A stretch of 64,000 bases of DNA from Ceratodon purpureus (GCA_014871385.1 CM026427.1:7011909-7075908); one strand, 5' to 3'; counted from the first letter of the stretch, positions 37,800 to 50,334 are shown. The notes: a model not told the origin generated them from the letters alone. Translations and numbers: made by a program.

Positions 37800-38395
37800 A
37801 ACCAACAATTTTACTACAATATCCATCCAAGTTGTTGGAAAGTGAGTGCAATTTTCTATTAATATTGTCTCAAAACTTGCTTATTTTGCAATCACAATAT
37901 ACATGACTAATACAAGCAAGTGAGATTTGTTGTACGGTTATATTTGCCTTAACCTTGAAAATATTCTAAATTTCTTCTTTTGAAATCTTTGCTTTATGAA
38001 TCCAATATAACTTTATTTGTTGAGGATTGAAAAATTTCGACTTCCAAAGTTAGAACTCATTTCAATTTTGAATAAGAAGGTGTCCATTCCTTGTGTGCCA
38101 GATTTTGGTTGTGGTAGATGTGCTTGGTATTTCCAAAATATTTTGGTAATGGTAAGAGCTCAAATTAAAAAATGCTACAAACATTTTATTTCAAGTGAGC
38201 TCAAATTATAATGAAAATTTCATCCAAATAGCCATACAAAAGCTTATAACTGTTACTTAAGTAGAAAGATACAAAAAAATAAAGAAAAAATAAATTCTAA
38301 GACATTTTAAGTCATAGAGATTTTTTTCATTGTAATGGAAGCCTTGACTCTTCTTGGAATGCAATATTTTCTTTGTAAAAATTCTTTTAAGTTTT
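37800..38395. repeat. Interspersed repeat, left part (matches 57090-57715)
   Basis: This block aligns along nearly its whole length with 57090-57715 in the same orientation. Shared words include TTATTTGTTGAGGATTGAAAA, GTGCTTGGTATTTCCAAAAT and ATGCTACAAACATTTTATTT. I find no intact frame. It stops near 38400, where a hairpin and GC-rich segment begin. Confidence 0.8.
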
Positions 38396-38410
38396 ATGGG
38401 ACCTTAAGGA

Positions 38411-38560
38411 AGCGTCTACACTCCCAACACTGGGAACGTAGACGCTCCCTGAGATCCCATGAGGCGGGAATGCCAGGATGTCCCCGGAGAGACCACGGTT
38501 CGAATCCTTGTGGCCCTAGAGTCGAAGGCAACGATTTGGTACAGTGAACCAGTTCTGGCG
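38411..38560 (+). other. Strong hairpin followed by a polymerase III B-box-like motif
   Basis: AGCGTCTAC (38411-38419) pairs with GTAGACGCT (38438-38446), with an inner TCCCA/TGGGA stem, forming a perfect nested hairpin. Fifty bases further on, GGTTCGAATCC at 38497-38507 matches the tRNA B-box consensus. No tRNA cloverleaf can be folded around it, so a tRNA-derived SINE is more likely than a tRNA gene. Confidence 0.45.
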
Positions 38561-40210
38561 CGGTTGCTTTTGAACATGATTTTCACATTAAGTTTTTTCC
38601 CTTTTTATTATGCTTTTATTCTTTAACCCTAATTTTGGAGAATTGGAAAGTTGGAGTCGTGTGCAACTTGATTTCCCAGAGTTCTTCATGCAGGCTATGG
38701 AAGACACCAAGGCTGCTACAGAAGTCCCTTATCCTCCCACCTCTCCGAGCAGCGAGAATGTGGATCCAGACAATGCAGAAAGCATGTGAACAAAGCAGAA
38801 ACCCAACGAGCAGACTAATCAATACAAATTCACATCAACACATACACCACACACACATACACACAAAGACTGGTTGCCAAGCAGCTGCCCCCATGAGTGA
38901 GGACTCGAACAAATCAAACCACTCGAACCAAGCATCGACACCTATGCTCCAGAGAGCACTACTGGAAAGGCACAGCACTCAGAAATCCTAATTAATTACA
39001 GGTGTATTTAGCAATAGTGATCACATTACAAAGTAAATGCATTACTCACATTGGTATAATATTCTCGATCCGAAAGTCACCATAAACAATGTTCGGTAGT
39101 ATCGTAGACTCTCTGGCAGACAAATGAAGAAACTCCTTCAGGTAGTTCAATGCCTTTCCGTAGAAATGCGACTTTGCATGGATGCCTTTGATCTGATTTC
39201 TCCGATTGTTTTGAGTGTTTGAGGCCTGTGCAGGCCTTTGCAAGTATTCTTTTTATGACCTTTGCGTGTGTTTGGGGAGCTAATGTGGTTTGTAGCTTTG
39301 GGAATTTAATGTCCGTTTTCTTTGTTCTGTGGCCATGGTTTTGTCATAAGGACTGTGAAATAGAGACGTATGAGTTTAGGAGGTTTTGTACACTCAGTTT
39401 TGCATGAGGGGGTTATTGCTTTATGATCTTTTCACCCTTAAAGTGGTGTTGGTGTTTAGGAATAGAATTGATTTTGTTCTTTTTCTTTTCTATGATTCAT
39501 AGCTGTTGTGGGCTGTTTTTATTCTGCTTATCATTTAGCTTCTCCATGTAAGCCCCTGTGCCCCTGTTGTTTCTGTTAGCAGTGCACATCACGATCTTTT
39601 TCTTGCATTTCCACTAAACTCTTGGACATATGCATCTTCATTGGAAAAAACTTCAAAAAAACTAAATGCAAAATTGGCATCATAGCCACATATCTAAATT
39701 CTCAAATGTCCTCTACATTGAATATAGTACATTCACTTCATTGGTCAAATGGTTTTATTAGAAATGAATTTTATAAAGCACAATTCAAAATGTGCATTAA
39801 TTTTTGAAAGATTGAATATTGCAACTTCTAAGGATAACCTAGAATTTTTTTACTAACTAGAAATTCACTATCAAGTGCACAAGGCATAGTGGAAGGTTAA
39901 GTTACTACTCTTGGTTTTCAAAGTAAAATAGACACCTACACTAAAACTTGATGAAATATTCCAAATGCGTTTTGATTATTGAATTTGAACCTTATGAATT
40001 TGCAGTAGACTCGATTGTACAATAACCCGAAATATTTGAAAAAAGCCAAACCAATGGATACAAATATTATAATGTTAATCAAGTGAGAGATTGTAAAATT
40101 TAGCTATCAACACAAGAAGTAACAACTTTGGGATGCAATTTCTTGTCGTATGAATGTTGGAATGTTAATTATTCTTGAATAGGAAAATATGTAAGTAAAA
40201 AATAAGCCCA
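38561..40210. other. Intergenic stretch left of the 6.55-kb transposon
   Basis: No gene is supported. Open frames at 38616-38991 and 39219-39407 resemble no family. Confidence 0.45.
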
Positions 40211-40944
40211 ACAAATTTCCCGGGGGGGGGGGGCACTCCCATTTTCTTTAGCGTTTAGATGCAATCAAATGAAGGGTTATTTTAATTACCTTGGACCTAA
40301 AATTTATAAAAGATTTAGAAAAAAAATAGCTTCTACAGAATAGGAAAAAAAAGGTATAATGAATGAAGGGTATAGAATAATCCAAAAATTTAAGTCTTAT
40401 TTAGATATAATATAGCATTGCTGAAAATAAAAATGGGAAACCAAGGGAGTATTTAACATGATGGATTGTATGGTTGTGGGCAATTTGACCAAAGAATTTT
40501 AATTAAACTCAGATCTTAATCTTAATGGGAGATGGTAATGAGGTAGATTTGCCTGCAAGGATCCAACGCAGTGGACTTCTGGATCCAAGGTGAAGCAATA
40601 AACGACTTCGGATGAATTCTTGGGATGGAAAGAGTGTACGTGACCTAGTTCCAAGTGTGTGCATGTTAGGGTTTAGGGATTTTGTGCGCGTTTTTTGGAA
40701 TGGGTTGTTGCTGGGTGTTGTTTCCGTGATGCTTGCGGCAGTGGTGACGGAAATTTGTAGGCATCTTGTTGGTTGAGCGAGTTGGGGTTCTTGCTGGGTC
40801 TCCGACTAAGCGAAACGGTTTAGGGAAATTGGGGACTCTGCAGCAGTGATCAGGCGAAGGGAGAAACGATGCAGGCTCATTCTTTTTTTCTGTTTCGCTT
40901 CTAGGTTAGGGTTCTGATTGGAGCAGTGGTTCATCGTCGTTTCA

Positions 40945-43900
40945 GATTGGAGGTAGTGCCGGGAGCCCTCAGAATAGGATCACGGTGTGGACGTTGGAGG
41001 GGGAAGATGCGGAGGCCGAGTATTTTGGTAAAGTCGACACTGCCGAGGCTTCGACCTTGGAGAGTCTGCGCATCAAGCTGGAGATCAATGACATTCTTGA
41101 GTGGCCATTCAAATTTTGGGACCCTTAAGTCCGCAGGCGCGTGAGGAAGAAGTTGGAGCGGCTCACTACAATTTCTGTGGAGGTGTACGTGATTCGGGTC
41201 GAAGAAGGAGAGCCCGAATGTCGCAAGAAACGCAGGCTGGAAGAAGGGTCCGCTACCATTACCGGGGATAATGTTGTGGAAGCTGTCGAGGTTGCTGCAG
41301 ATGGCTACTTCGAAGCCGAAGACCCCACGCTCGTGGCTGCTGGTTCGTCGAGGGTGAGCGGTACAGGAGATGGGAGCGAGGTGGATGAGATTCCCCTGAA
41401 GTCGTTGTTGTTGCCCACGGAGGTGATGGACCGCTACCTCGAGCGAGCGAAGAAGATGCGGACTAAGTTGAAGAAGGTGGCGATGTCCGACCACGAATGG
41501 TGGCTGAAGACCTTCGACCTCAATGGACAAGGAGTTGTGAAGTTATGGTGCAAAGAATGCAAGAAAGACTGTGGCGGTGGTAGCAGGGATCACACGAAGG
41601 CTCATATCGACAATCTGTTCAATAACTTTCGAAGATCCCACATAATCAGCGCAGGGCATGTGCGGAATTTCTGTGCGGGAAAAGGGGTGGACTTCGACAA
41701 TCATCCGCTGAGTGCTGGAAAGAATGGGAGGTCTGCCATTGTGACACCAGACGATCATAAGAAGTTGATTGCTGAAGGTGTGGAAATTGTGCACTCTGTG
41801 AATGCGACTCTTCCACCTAGGCACAAGCATTTCACCATCCTCGGAAATCTGGAAGCTGATGACACTAGGTGCTACTGGTTTAGGGTTAAGTGCCACTACT
41901 ACCGAGATCTCTTGGTGTTGTGCCCGATGAAGATGAACCTGGAAGTGAACTTGCTGAATCATATTGGGGCGCCAAAGCACAAGAAGGCTGTGCAAGACGC
42001 TGAGAAGGTCATCACCCAGCCAGCAAGATCGGGGCGGCCAGGGCGACCTACTTCCTCGGGTACCACGAGTTGCCACTCCAGCCAAGGTGACCTCCATACA
42101 TGGTTGATGCGGGGTACATCCAGTCAACAAGAAGGTATGTCTCGAAGCATGTGTGAGAAAATGGGAGCTCGTATGATGTGCTACGGGTTTAGAGGTCCAG
42201 CAGTGGAATACGGTGGAAATTCTTACTTGGTATCTGCCTTGCTGAATGATCCTCACTCTGGTAGACAGTGGTACCCAGAGCCACATCTTTCTGCTATTGT
42301 CGATATGGGGGATGGTGTCGTTCATGTTAGTGGCTCGTTTCGGCATAGAGAATGCGCTCGTTTATCTCTTACTCTGAATCCGTTCTTAAATCTGACATGC
42401 CCTCTCTGTGCTCAGATTCCTCGTCTTCACGATTTCAGAATGAGGATTCGAAGAGAGGACCAGGCAGTGGTCAAGAGGGGCCATAGAAGTACTGCTGGTG
42501 GAATCCGCATAGGGTATTTGTCTGTACACGAACTGTCAAAATTTACAAGAGACTTAAATAGAAAATTCAGATTAGAGAAACTTCATTACTGGCATACTAG
42601 AGTGAGGATTGTACAATTAAAGGTTAGGAGGCCTACTTTGCGTGAGAGTGCAAAAAATGCCACGGCTGATGGAAATGTCATTAAGTTCTGCAATGATATT
42701 ATTTGTGCCCACAGGACAAGTGCATTCGGGGGCAAACCTGGACTGTGGGACTTCATGAAAGATGTAGCAGCGAATCTGAATAGGCAGGGGAATGGGAATC
42801 GTTATAGCCAGAATACAAAGTGTTTTGCTCGAGCTATGCGCATCTATGGGGGACGCCGTCTCTGTGATCTGTTTGCTCTGAATTATGCAGGGCCAAGTTT
42901 TGACACAATTCGGAGAGAGTGTAGGAAAGGGGTCCAGTTTGTAGCTGGAGAGCACGCGGATATTTTTAAGTCAATAGCTCTGATTTATGTGGATGCCAAG
43001 GCAGCTCTTGGCATTACAGGCCCTGTTCGAGTTATACTGGCCGAGATCACGCAAGACCTCCATGTCCCCGTCCTCGCCACGCACTGGCTTTGTTGACGAT
43101 GCAAACGCAAAAGACTCCTTGTCTGAAAGCTCCGCAGACCACGGTTTCTTGAACCACTGCTTGCTCTTCGAGGGAGCCTGAGGACTCGGTGCCATGTTGA
43201 GACTATTGATTAGTCTCTGTGCCAGTTTCAGACCCTCCTTCAAGGCGTCTACCACGGCCTCGTTAGTTGCCACCCCGCTATAGTCTCCGAGATCAGGTGC
43301 AATTTCTCCCTCATCTAACCCATGCAGCTTACCCCATATATTATTCATTTTATTGTGCGCCCTCCCGAACTTTATGCCATTTCCACCATATTCTATCTGG
43401 GACAGATGATTAACTGTGTTTGCAGAGGACAGCAGCTCATGGAAATCATATGCTCTCTCCATGCCCACCATGCCCCCTACTTTACTGAAGAAAATTTCAC
43501 AAGCATCCAAACCAGTTAAATGGAACGGAACACTTAGGTGAGGGTAATTATCTCTGAAATGACATAGAAGTAGAACAATGAAATGACATGACAACTGTAT
43601 GTCCAGGAAACATTGCTGACTAACGAAATTCACGTTTGCATTCACAGGTTCAGTGTTTCCCATTACCGCATGATTACCATGCTTCATCCACAATTTCCAA
43701 ATTCTGAAGAAAAAAAAGACCTTCGCAGCCTTCACAACTCGGGCACGTAAGTCATGCCTAGGAGAGAGGAATATGTCTATGTAATCTGCACATATCTCCA
43801 AATACACCTCAATACCGAGTGTGCGTTCACGGTGCACATCTTTAGTTAGTCTTAAATTTCTTAAACAATCTCTTACCTTCTGCAAACAGAGGCGCTGCGC

Positions 43901-44761
43901 ACTAGCCCAGTTCTGGCAAGGACGGGGACATGGAGGTCCGACGCCCTAGCTGATCAGGCCCGTGCTGAGGCTGGTGAGTCTGATCTCCCCCAAGGTGAGC
44001 CAGAACTCCTCGACGATGGATCACCGCTTCTTCATGTGCTGGAGAGTGAGGCTCGTGATGCCATTTCAGACATGTTAAGTGCACATGAGAATCAGGTAGC
44101 CGGTACCTTGGATAGGCAGAAAGTTGAGCCGTTTGTCTAGTTTGATGGGAATAAAAATTTTAAGTCTACACTAGTTGGGCAATTGAATGGAAACCCTTTT
44201 TTATCAAAAGACCGCCTAACCCGTGTGAAGAATTCATTGTATTTTAATAATGCTGATGTTTATCTTAGTGCTGCTCAGTCGTCGAGTACTTGTTTTGTGG
44301 GCATTGGTTCGGATGTCGGGATTTTTTTTGTACAGCGTTCAACTCTATCAAGACCGTCGACAGTAGCAGCCGCAAAGAAGAGGGGTAGGTCACGAGCTTC
44401 CAACCGTGGTGCTGCTACCTCTGTTTTGCAGGGCGTAGACGAAGGTACTTGGTGGGTAGGCCGGATACAAAAGATGAGAAGGCATTTAGGCGGTACCTCA
44501 TGGGGATGTTTGAAGCATCCAGTGGACCTGGCAAACCGCGACCCCTCGGCCGGTAAAAATCCGAACCCTGTTTGCAACATTCAAGTGATGTTGCACTACT
44601 TCACGCGTGCACCAGGACAGCATAAATTTAGGTATGATCTAACCGATTCTAAGTGGATAGACCTTGACTCCATAATCACGAATGTTACTCTATCGTTCAA
44701 TTCTGCCACTCAAATATATACTCTAGATGCTGGTGACGCAGCACGCTCAGAACCTGAATGA
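40945..44761 (+). pseudogene. Transposase-like gene of the 6.55-kb element, inverted and broken
   Basis: Coding similarity starts just after the acceptor-like TTTCAG near 40945 (ITVWTLEGEDAEAEYFGKVD). An in-frame TAA at 41126-41128 follows, then an open frame to about 43054. This has a Cys/His cluster (LWCKECKKD, KAHIDNLFNNFRRSHI), a second one (NLLNHIGAPKHKK), an AT-hook-like SGRPGRP, a CPLC motif near 42400 and ends with GPVRVILAE. From 43055 to 43938 the coding sense switches to the minus strand: NWASAQRL, ERTLGIEVYLEICADYIDIF, then HLTGLDACEIFFSKVGG and MERAYDFHELL. Plus-strand coding resumes at 43940 (DQARAEAGESDLPQ), has a TAG at 44138-44140, and ends with WWVGRIQKMRRHLGG and WIDLDSIITNVTLSF. 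D-x2-E-x2-F in DACEIFF recalls the last catalytic region of P-type transposases, but this is inference. Confidence 0.7.
43055..43938. repeat. Inverted segment bounded by 25-bp inverted repeats
   Basis: GACCTCCATGTCCCCGTCCT plus CGCCA at 43055-43079 is repeated in inverse orientation at 43914-43938 with one mismatch. Both copies encode, in their coding sense, the same peptide end (EDGDMEV). Between them the coding sense is reversed relative to both flanks. The simplest reading is an internal inversion that copied its breakpoint sequence; roughly the coding stretch expected between VILAE and NWASAQRL is missing. Confidence 0.75.
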
Positions 44762-45318
44762 CTATGTGTCCAATAATCCAGTTTAATCCTGAATGAGCAT
44801 GCTGATCTCCAGTAAATCTCCCCTTCTATTTTTGCGCTCTCCTCTTGGTGCTCGATTTTTCTGCTGCAGATTGCGGTGGCTGATGTTGACAGCAGCCTGT
44901 CAAATCAGTGACATATGATTAGCTCAAAGAATCCCTTATTGTGTTCAAGGGCGTACGAGATCATCATGAACATGCACGGTGGTGGAGGTATGATCACCCT
45001 AATCCTTTCACTCTAATCTACAATTTCTAGTGATTAAAAATGACGGCTGATGCGACTTACCTCTAATCACCATCATCTCCCTTTGTGCAGGCTGCCCAAG
45101 CTGTCAGTTTTCCATTCCCCTGACAGGCCCGTCACCATCTTCTTCCCCAACCTCCTTCCTACAAATCCCCTCCCCCCAGCCCAAGGTACGCACCCTCACT
45201 CTTGTGTTCGTATCGAGTTTTCCGTTCCGCTTCCTTCTTGCACACAGCCGCTCTTCCTCCTCGTCCTCGCAACCCCCATCTTTCTACTCATCTTCTTGTT
45301 TGTAGTCGCTCGGTTAGG

Positions 45319-45753
45319 ATGTCAGACCTCGTGTGGGCTTTGGTGTCTGCGCAGCGCCACAAGGGCTGCTTCGATCAGGTCGCCTCCCACGTTCTGATCG
45401 AGCATGTCCTGGACTTTGTGTGTGCTCCTGCAGATCCATGGACCTGCATCGACCGCCTGCACATTGACAGGAAGGACTTGTTGGGACTCATTCCGAAGTT
45501 GGCGTGCGTGTCCAAGGAGTGGAACGCGGCGGTTCGCTCCCGAGTTGAATATGCCGCTCTTCGTGCTGCTCCTTCCCTTCGTAGGAATGCACCTGCCGGC
45601 TCAAATTGGCTTCGCCAACGTCGCTCTTACCCTGTGGCGGAGTTTGACAGGGTCTGCGCCATCCTCTCGAAGTCATGGAGCTTCTCCAAGCCGTTGGCGA
45701 TGAGACTCCGAACAGCACCCTTGGGGGACCTCTCAAATACGGAGCTGGTTTAG
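45319..45753 (+). pseudogene. F-box-like reading frame carried by the transposon, with an in-frame TAG
   Basis: Starting at the ATG at 45319 the frame encodes 144 residues. LIEHVLDFV, then LACVSKEWNAAVRSR, look like the two halves of an F-box-type helix-turn structure (F-boxes link substrates to SCF ubiquitin ligases). The frame ends with TAG at 45751-45753, but the same frame stays open for 38 more codons with protein-like content (MAEVSVTPGDGQELLETVW) up to TGA at 45868-45870. I read the TAG as a recent nonsense mutation. The frame lies wholly inside the 6.55-kb element on the same strand as its main gene, so it is either a second element gene or captured host DNA. The F-box call is moderate. 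Confidence 0.5.
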
Positions 45754-46780
45754 CTCCTCACATTCCTCAGGAGCGGGTGGATGGCGGAGGTCTCCGTCAC
45801 CCCGGGAGACGGGCAGGAGCTACTGGAGACCGTGTGGGTGACTCCTACACAGCGCATGAGGCACCTGTGAAGGTATGATTCTTCCTCCGTTTTCTCCCTT
45901 TCTTACTCAAGTAGCAAATTGGGGTCTCATTGTTCGCATGGTCTGATTCCATCTCCCTTCCTGCATGTTTACATTCCCTCCCGCGATGTGTTTGTCCCCA
46001 TCCTGTTTTCTCATGTGATGCTGATTTTCTTGACACAGGTTCATTGGGGGATTGGCCTGGAGGATCGCACAGAGGGTAGATGATTTGTTCTGTGCAGTTT
46101 TTTGATGTGTTTATGAACACAATTTTTTTTTCCATGGATCCAGCTAGGTTTGCTTTTCGAAGTTCGCCACATGTTGTCGTTACTGAACCATCTTGGCAGT
46201 TGCCAACTTTGTTTTGAACCTTAAGTTCGGAGTAATTCATGAGGTGCTTGGTTTGTGTGTTGTGTTGTAACTGGTGCCGAATCCCATTGAATTACTTTGT
46301 ATGCAGTTGCGCTTGTCATTGTGGACCTGAACCCTGCTTGTTTTATTTTTTGATCTCCTCTTCTTTGGCATGTTTACAACTTTGCAGCAGAACCGAAAGC
46401 CTACGAATTCCAACTTCTCTGTTGTTTGTTGAACTGATGAGTTTTGCATCGTCTTCAATTCACACCCTTGCAGTTTCAACAATGGGCTGTAATGCTAAAT
46501 TCGACGCATGGAATCTCTCACCTCCAATTAACTTTGTACAATTCTGTAGGTTTGAAGAGTTTATAAATAATGTAGCCTAGATTTAATTGGAAATTTGGAC
46601 TGCATATTTGTTTAAAATGAAAGATAGGGTCATTTTAATTGCTTCACTTTAGAAATTTAGGTAAATGAAGCCCTGCACATATTGCCAGAATTTACATACA
46701 TAGCCCCCCTCTAATGGGGCCTTGAACGCACGTGATCCATAACCACCATGGATAGTGCCCCCCCCCCCCGAGACAAATTT

Positions 46781-49700
46781 AAGACTGAATAGAGAAATAC
46801 CGTAAGAGATATGCATTGTTGAATAATGAGACGTCGTGACAAAAATTGGGCACATTGTAATTTTTTGTTGCCCAACGGTCTCCCATGCAGTTAAATTTTC
46901 TCCTAAGCAGTTTTTCATCGTAAAAAAACAAGTGGCAAATTTTTTATTGGATTTGTTGATTACCTAAGGGAAATGATTGATTAATTATTTTTTCCCAAAA
47001 CTTGTGAAAAAATTTGACTTAATATTTTCATGCAATCAAGCATGCCATCCATTAAAAAAACATGTAAATTTAGGCAAAACTATTCTAAGACGTGTAGGAC
47101 CTCAAGGTTCACCTACAAATACAAAACTTGGAGCAAGTTGAAACTAAAGTATAGGGTTCAAGGTAGGAGTATGAGCATATACAAGTAGAAAAAGAAGTGC
47201 ATTAAGCCTAGAACTTACGACTTTGCATTATGGGGTTCCATGGTCACGGAATTTTGGGACAATTTTGAAATATGAATACAGGTTTCACCGTCAATGCATG
47301 TTCTGGTACCTTACCATTATGATTTTTTCACTTGTGAATTTATAGTAGTGTACATTTTAACAATTTTGTCGCAATTAAACAATTTTGTTCATAGGTTTGT
47401 GAAGATAGATAATCCAGCATTGTGTTGATGACTCAGAGCTATAGATACACTACTTATGCTTCTTTTAGCTCTAGTTATCAAATTCATAATATCCAAGGTG
47501 AAATTTATGTTGAACTTTGTATCATATGAACTACAATTTATGATTACCTTGTACATTATTCTTGTGAAGATGCTCCAACCCCCACCTTTAAATCGATATC
47601 AAAAGTTCGACCAATATCTACATCTTTTTCAAAGGAAATCATTCATGTACTCCACATTTTTTATCAAGCATTTACCTTAACTATTCTTACATTACTCGTA
47701 CAGATTTTGTCAATAATTTGCTTCAACTATCATAATGAACCACTATTTTTATAAACTAGAAAGTTATGTTATGTAATGAAAAACAACTTAGCTAGTTATA
47801 TACCCAGTTGAATTTCTCAAGTGGTATATCAAATGCATAACTAGACTAAATGTTAAATGAACACTTTCTCCGTATCTTTGAATAGATTTTGTATTTTCAA
47901 TCACACTGTTTTACAACCTTGCACAAGAGAATTTTCAATTGTATTAGGGCCTTCCAAAATGATAAAAATTTTATATGTCTTAGCACTTTTGGCTTCGGAA
48001 CAGGGGGATCTCTCCACACTTCAATACTAATATTCCAAAATCACATATCCGTAGAAGATGAAATAAAATACTTAAAATAGATGCCAAAAGAATCTAATGT
48101 GTAAAGTTTTACCTTGTTTTTGATCCCGTCTAAAATTTCTGGTGAATCATCAACTTACCAAGCCTACCAATTTAAAACGTTGTACAACTTAACCCCCAAA
48201 GTTCTGAGGGTATTTTTCATCAAAACTGCCTCAAATCAGCCCCTCTTCAAAGCAAGGTGGATTTTGCAAACTTGGGGTCTTTTTTAGTACATCTAACCGT
48301 AAGATCTTGTTACTAACTTCTATGTCTACATGTCCACCAAATCTCACACACTCATTCCTCACCAATTGCGAGATCATAACGTTCAATGTAGAAAAACAAG
48401 TTTTTTTCCCTTGCGAAAAAAGGAGACAGCGAAGTTTTGAAGGCCCAAAAAACCATTTTCAAAAGTAGATATGGAATGAATCTCTCCTTACTATTGTTCC
48501 TAAGTGAGTTAGGTACATGTCTAAAAAATATCATATTCAAAAAAGTTGTGGAAGGTTTCCAAAAAAATCATTTTCCACTAGGGGGTATGCTGAAATTCAC
48601 ATACAAAGGCTGTTTTTTGACAATAAAAACAGCATATGAAAAATTCTTGAATTGAAAATCGGAACAGATGAAACATGCTCTACTGCCTTCTCTATAAACA
48701 GAAATTTTTAATTTTGAAAAATATCAAAATCTCAAATTTTGGTGGAATTTCAAAGTTTAGTCTTTGGGCAGATTTTGGCAGATTTTGGCAGTTTTGGGCA
48801 GTTTTGGACAGTTTTGGGCAGAATTTGCTGCATTCACACTGGCTTAAACTATTTCAGCAGCTGCCCAACGAGCAGCGTTTGACACTTAAACCATCATAAC
48901 TTTTGATCCCGATGTTGGAATTGAAAAATAAAAATATGCACACAGAGCTCTCGGAACGACACACATCCATTTAAAATTTCAAAAAATCTCAATTTAAATT
49001 GAAGTTGTAGGTACATGCCCAAATTCTAAAAAAGCCCAAATGTGGAAGATTGTCCTTTAGGGGTTAAAAGATGAAGAATAGAATGAACTATCTTTTGAGC
49101 ATGCCCAACTTCTTCTTAAACAAATGGACAAATCAAACACTATATCATCGATGCAAGAAACTACACCAATTCCCGCTACAACTTCTTTGATAAATTTTGT
49201 AAACAATTTTGTATTTGTGACTTGTGATGTGTAATTCCTACCTGTGATGTTCCACTTCTAATTCTTTAAACACAAATCTATTGCTTTGCTTCAATTGACT
49301 ATGCTACATGATTTTGCCCTTATTTGATTTTGGTTGGATGCACTCCTACCTTGAACCCTCATAATTCTCATAATTAGAAATATTTCCATATTTCATTTGG
49401 TTCTTTTCTTTATTTGATATTATGTGCATTCTTGAATTCTTGACGGATTCGGATGTACACTGCTAAACTTGCTTTCCAATAGTAAAAAACAAAAGATAAT
49501 TGTGTTACGAGTAAATTTAAACTATCTATGTTACAAAACTCACAATCCGTCCAACAATAACAAAGTTACCAATTAAAGTTGAATATACCAATCCTAAGTA
49601 AAAGTAGCAATATAAACAACATCTCTGTCCAACAGTGGGCATGTTGATGCCACATAAGTACATCAAAATAATTGTGAGAAAAATGCGTCACAAGAATCCC

Positions 49701-50227
49701 AAGCGCAAAGTAAACGTGGCATTAAGACGGAATTGTGAAGAAAAAAAAGCAATTCCTTTGAAGGTTTACATTGAGCTGCAAATTAAGCCTACAATCACTC
49801 CACTCGTCACTAAAAACAAAGTCACAATAATAAAATTCCCTTCAAACTAGACTAAACACTTAAAATACAACATGTGCAACCAAAGAAACTTGTTCTAATG
49901 CTAGGATTATCGTGCAACAATCTCATCACATTTGACTCAATGCCAAAATGACTTACAATCTATCTATAAGATCCTACTATTTCACCATAACTCACCGCAG
50001 ACATAGACGTTTGAGTTCTTGTAAACCCAATCAGACAAACCTACATGTGAAATAGATATTAATATTTTAAATTCAAACAAATTGTATAAATGCAAGATTG
50101 TAAATAAAATTAACCTGACAACATAATTCTTTCACAAATAATCATATCAAGGTGTTGATATTTCAAACCCATTCCACTTGATCTTAAAAATAAAATGTCC
50201 CTGCCTCCACAAAAAGTTGCAGCCTCC
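46781..50227. other. AT-rich intergenic stretch
   Basis: No gene is supported. Part of 48250-48420 resembles 33770-33960, an old shared repeat. Short open frames throughout are composition-driven. Confidence 0.45.
48766..48826. repeat. (TTTTGGCAG/TTTTGGGCAG)n microsatellite
   Basis: Six imperfect 9-10-bp units beginning GGGCAGATTTTGGCAGATTT. The unit pattern is clear but diverged. Confidence 0.85.
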
Positions 50228-50264
50228 GACATTAACTTTTGTTTTCATGTTTAAATTTGACACG

Positions 50265-50309
<45 letters not shown>

Positions 50310-50334
50310 CGTGACATTAACTTTTGTTTTCATG
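50228..50334. repeat. A40 tract between identical 22-bp direct repeats
   Basis: A 22-bp sequence starting GACATTAACTTTTG is present identically at 50228-50249 and 50313-50334. Between them lie 18 unrelated bases, about 40 A residues (50268-50307) and a few more bases. This has the form of a very short retroposed poly(A) RNA with a long target duplication. Confidence 0.8.

Larger units (their letters stand above)
40219..46772 (+). mobile_element. Complete 6.55-kb DNA transposon with 8-bp target duplication
   Basis: The element is bounded by a perfect 8-bp direct repeat, ACAAATTT, at 40211-40218 and 46773-46780. Immediately inside lie inverted ends: CCC, twelve G and CACTCCC on the left, and (reverse complement) CTC, twelve G and CACTATC on the right. 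Subterminal regions of 100-200 bp on each side match the two halves of the 645-bp insertion at 30791-31435. It carries a large decayed plus-strand gene (about 40945-44761) and an F-box-like frame (45319-45753). An 8-bp duplication occurs in the hAT, P and KDZ superfamilies, among others. I see no BED finger or hATC domain, so hAT is unlikely, and I cannot assign it further. Host genes are not interrupted at the insertion site. Confidence 0.93.

Noticed and set aside
38461..38540. tRNA gene
   Set aside because: Only the B box fits; there are no acceptor, D or anticodon stems.
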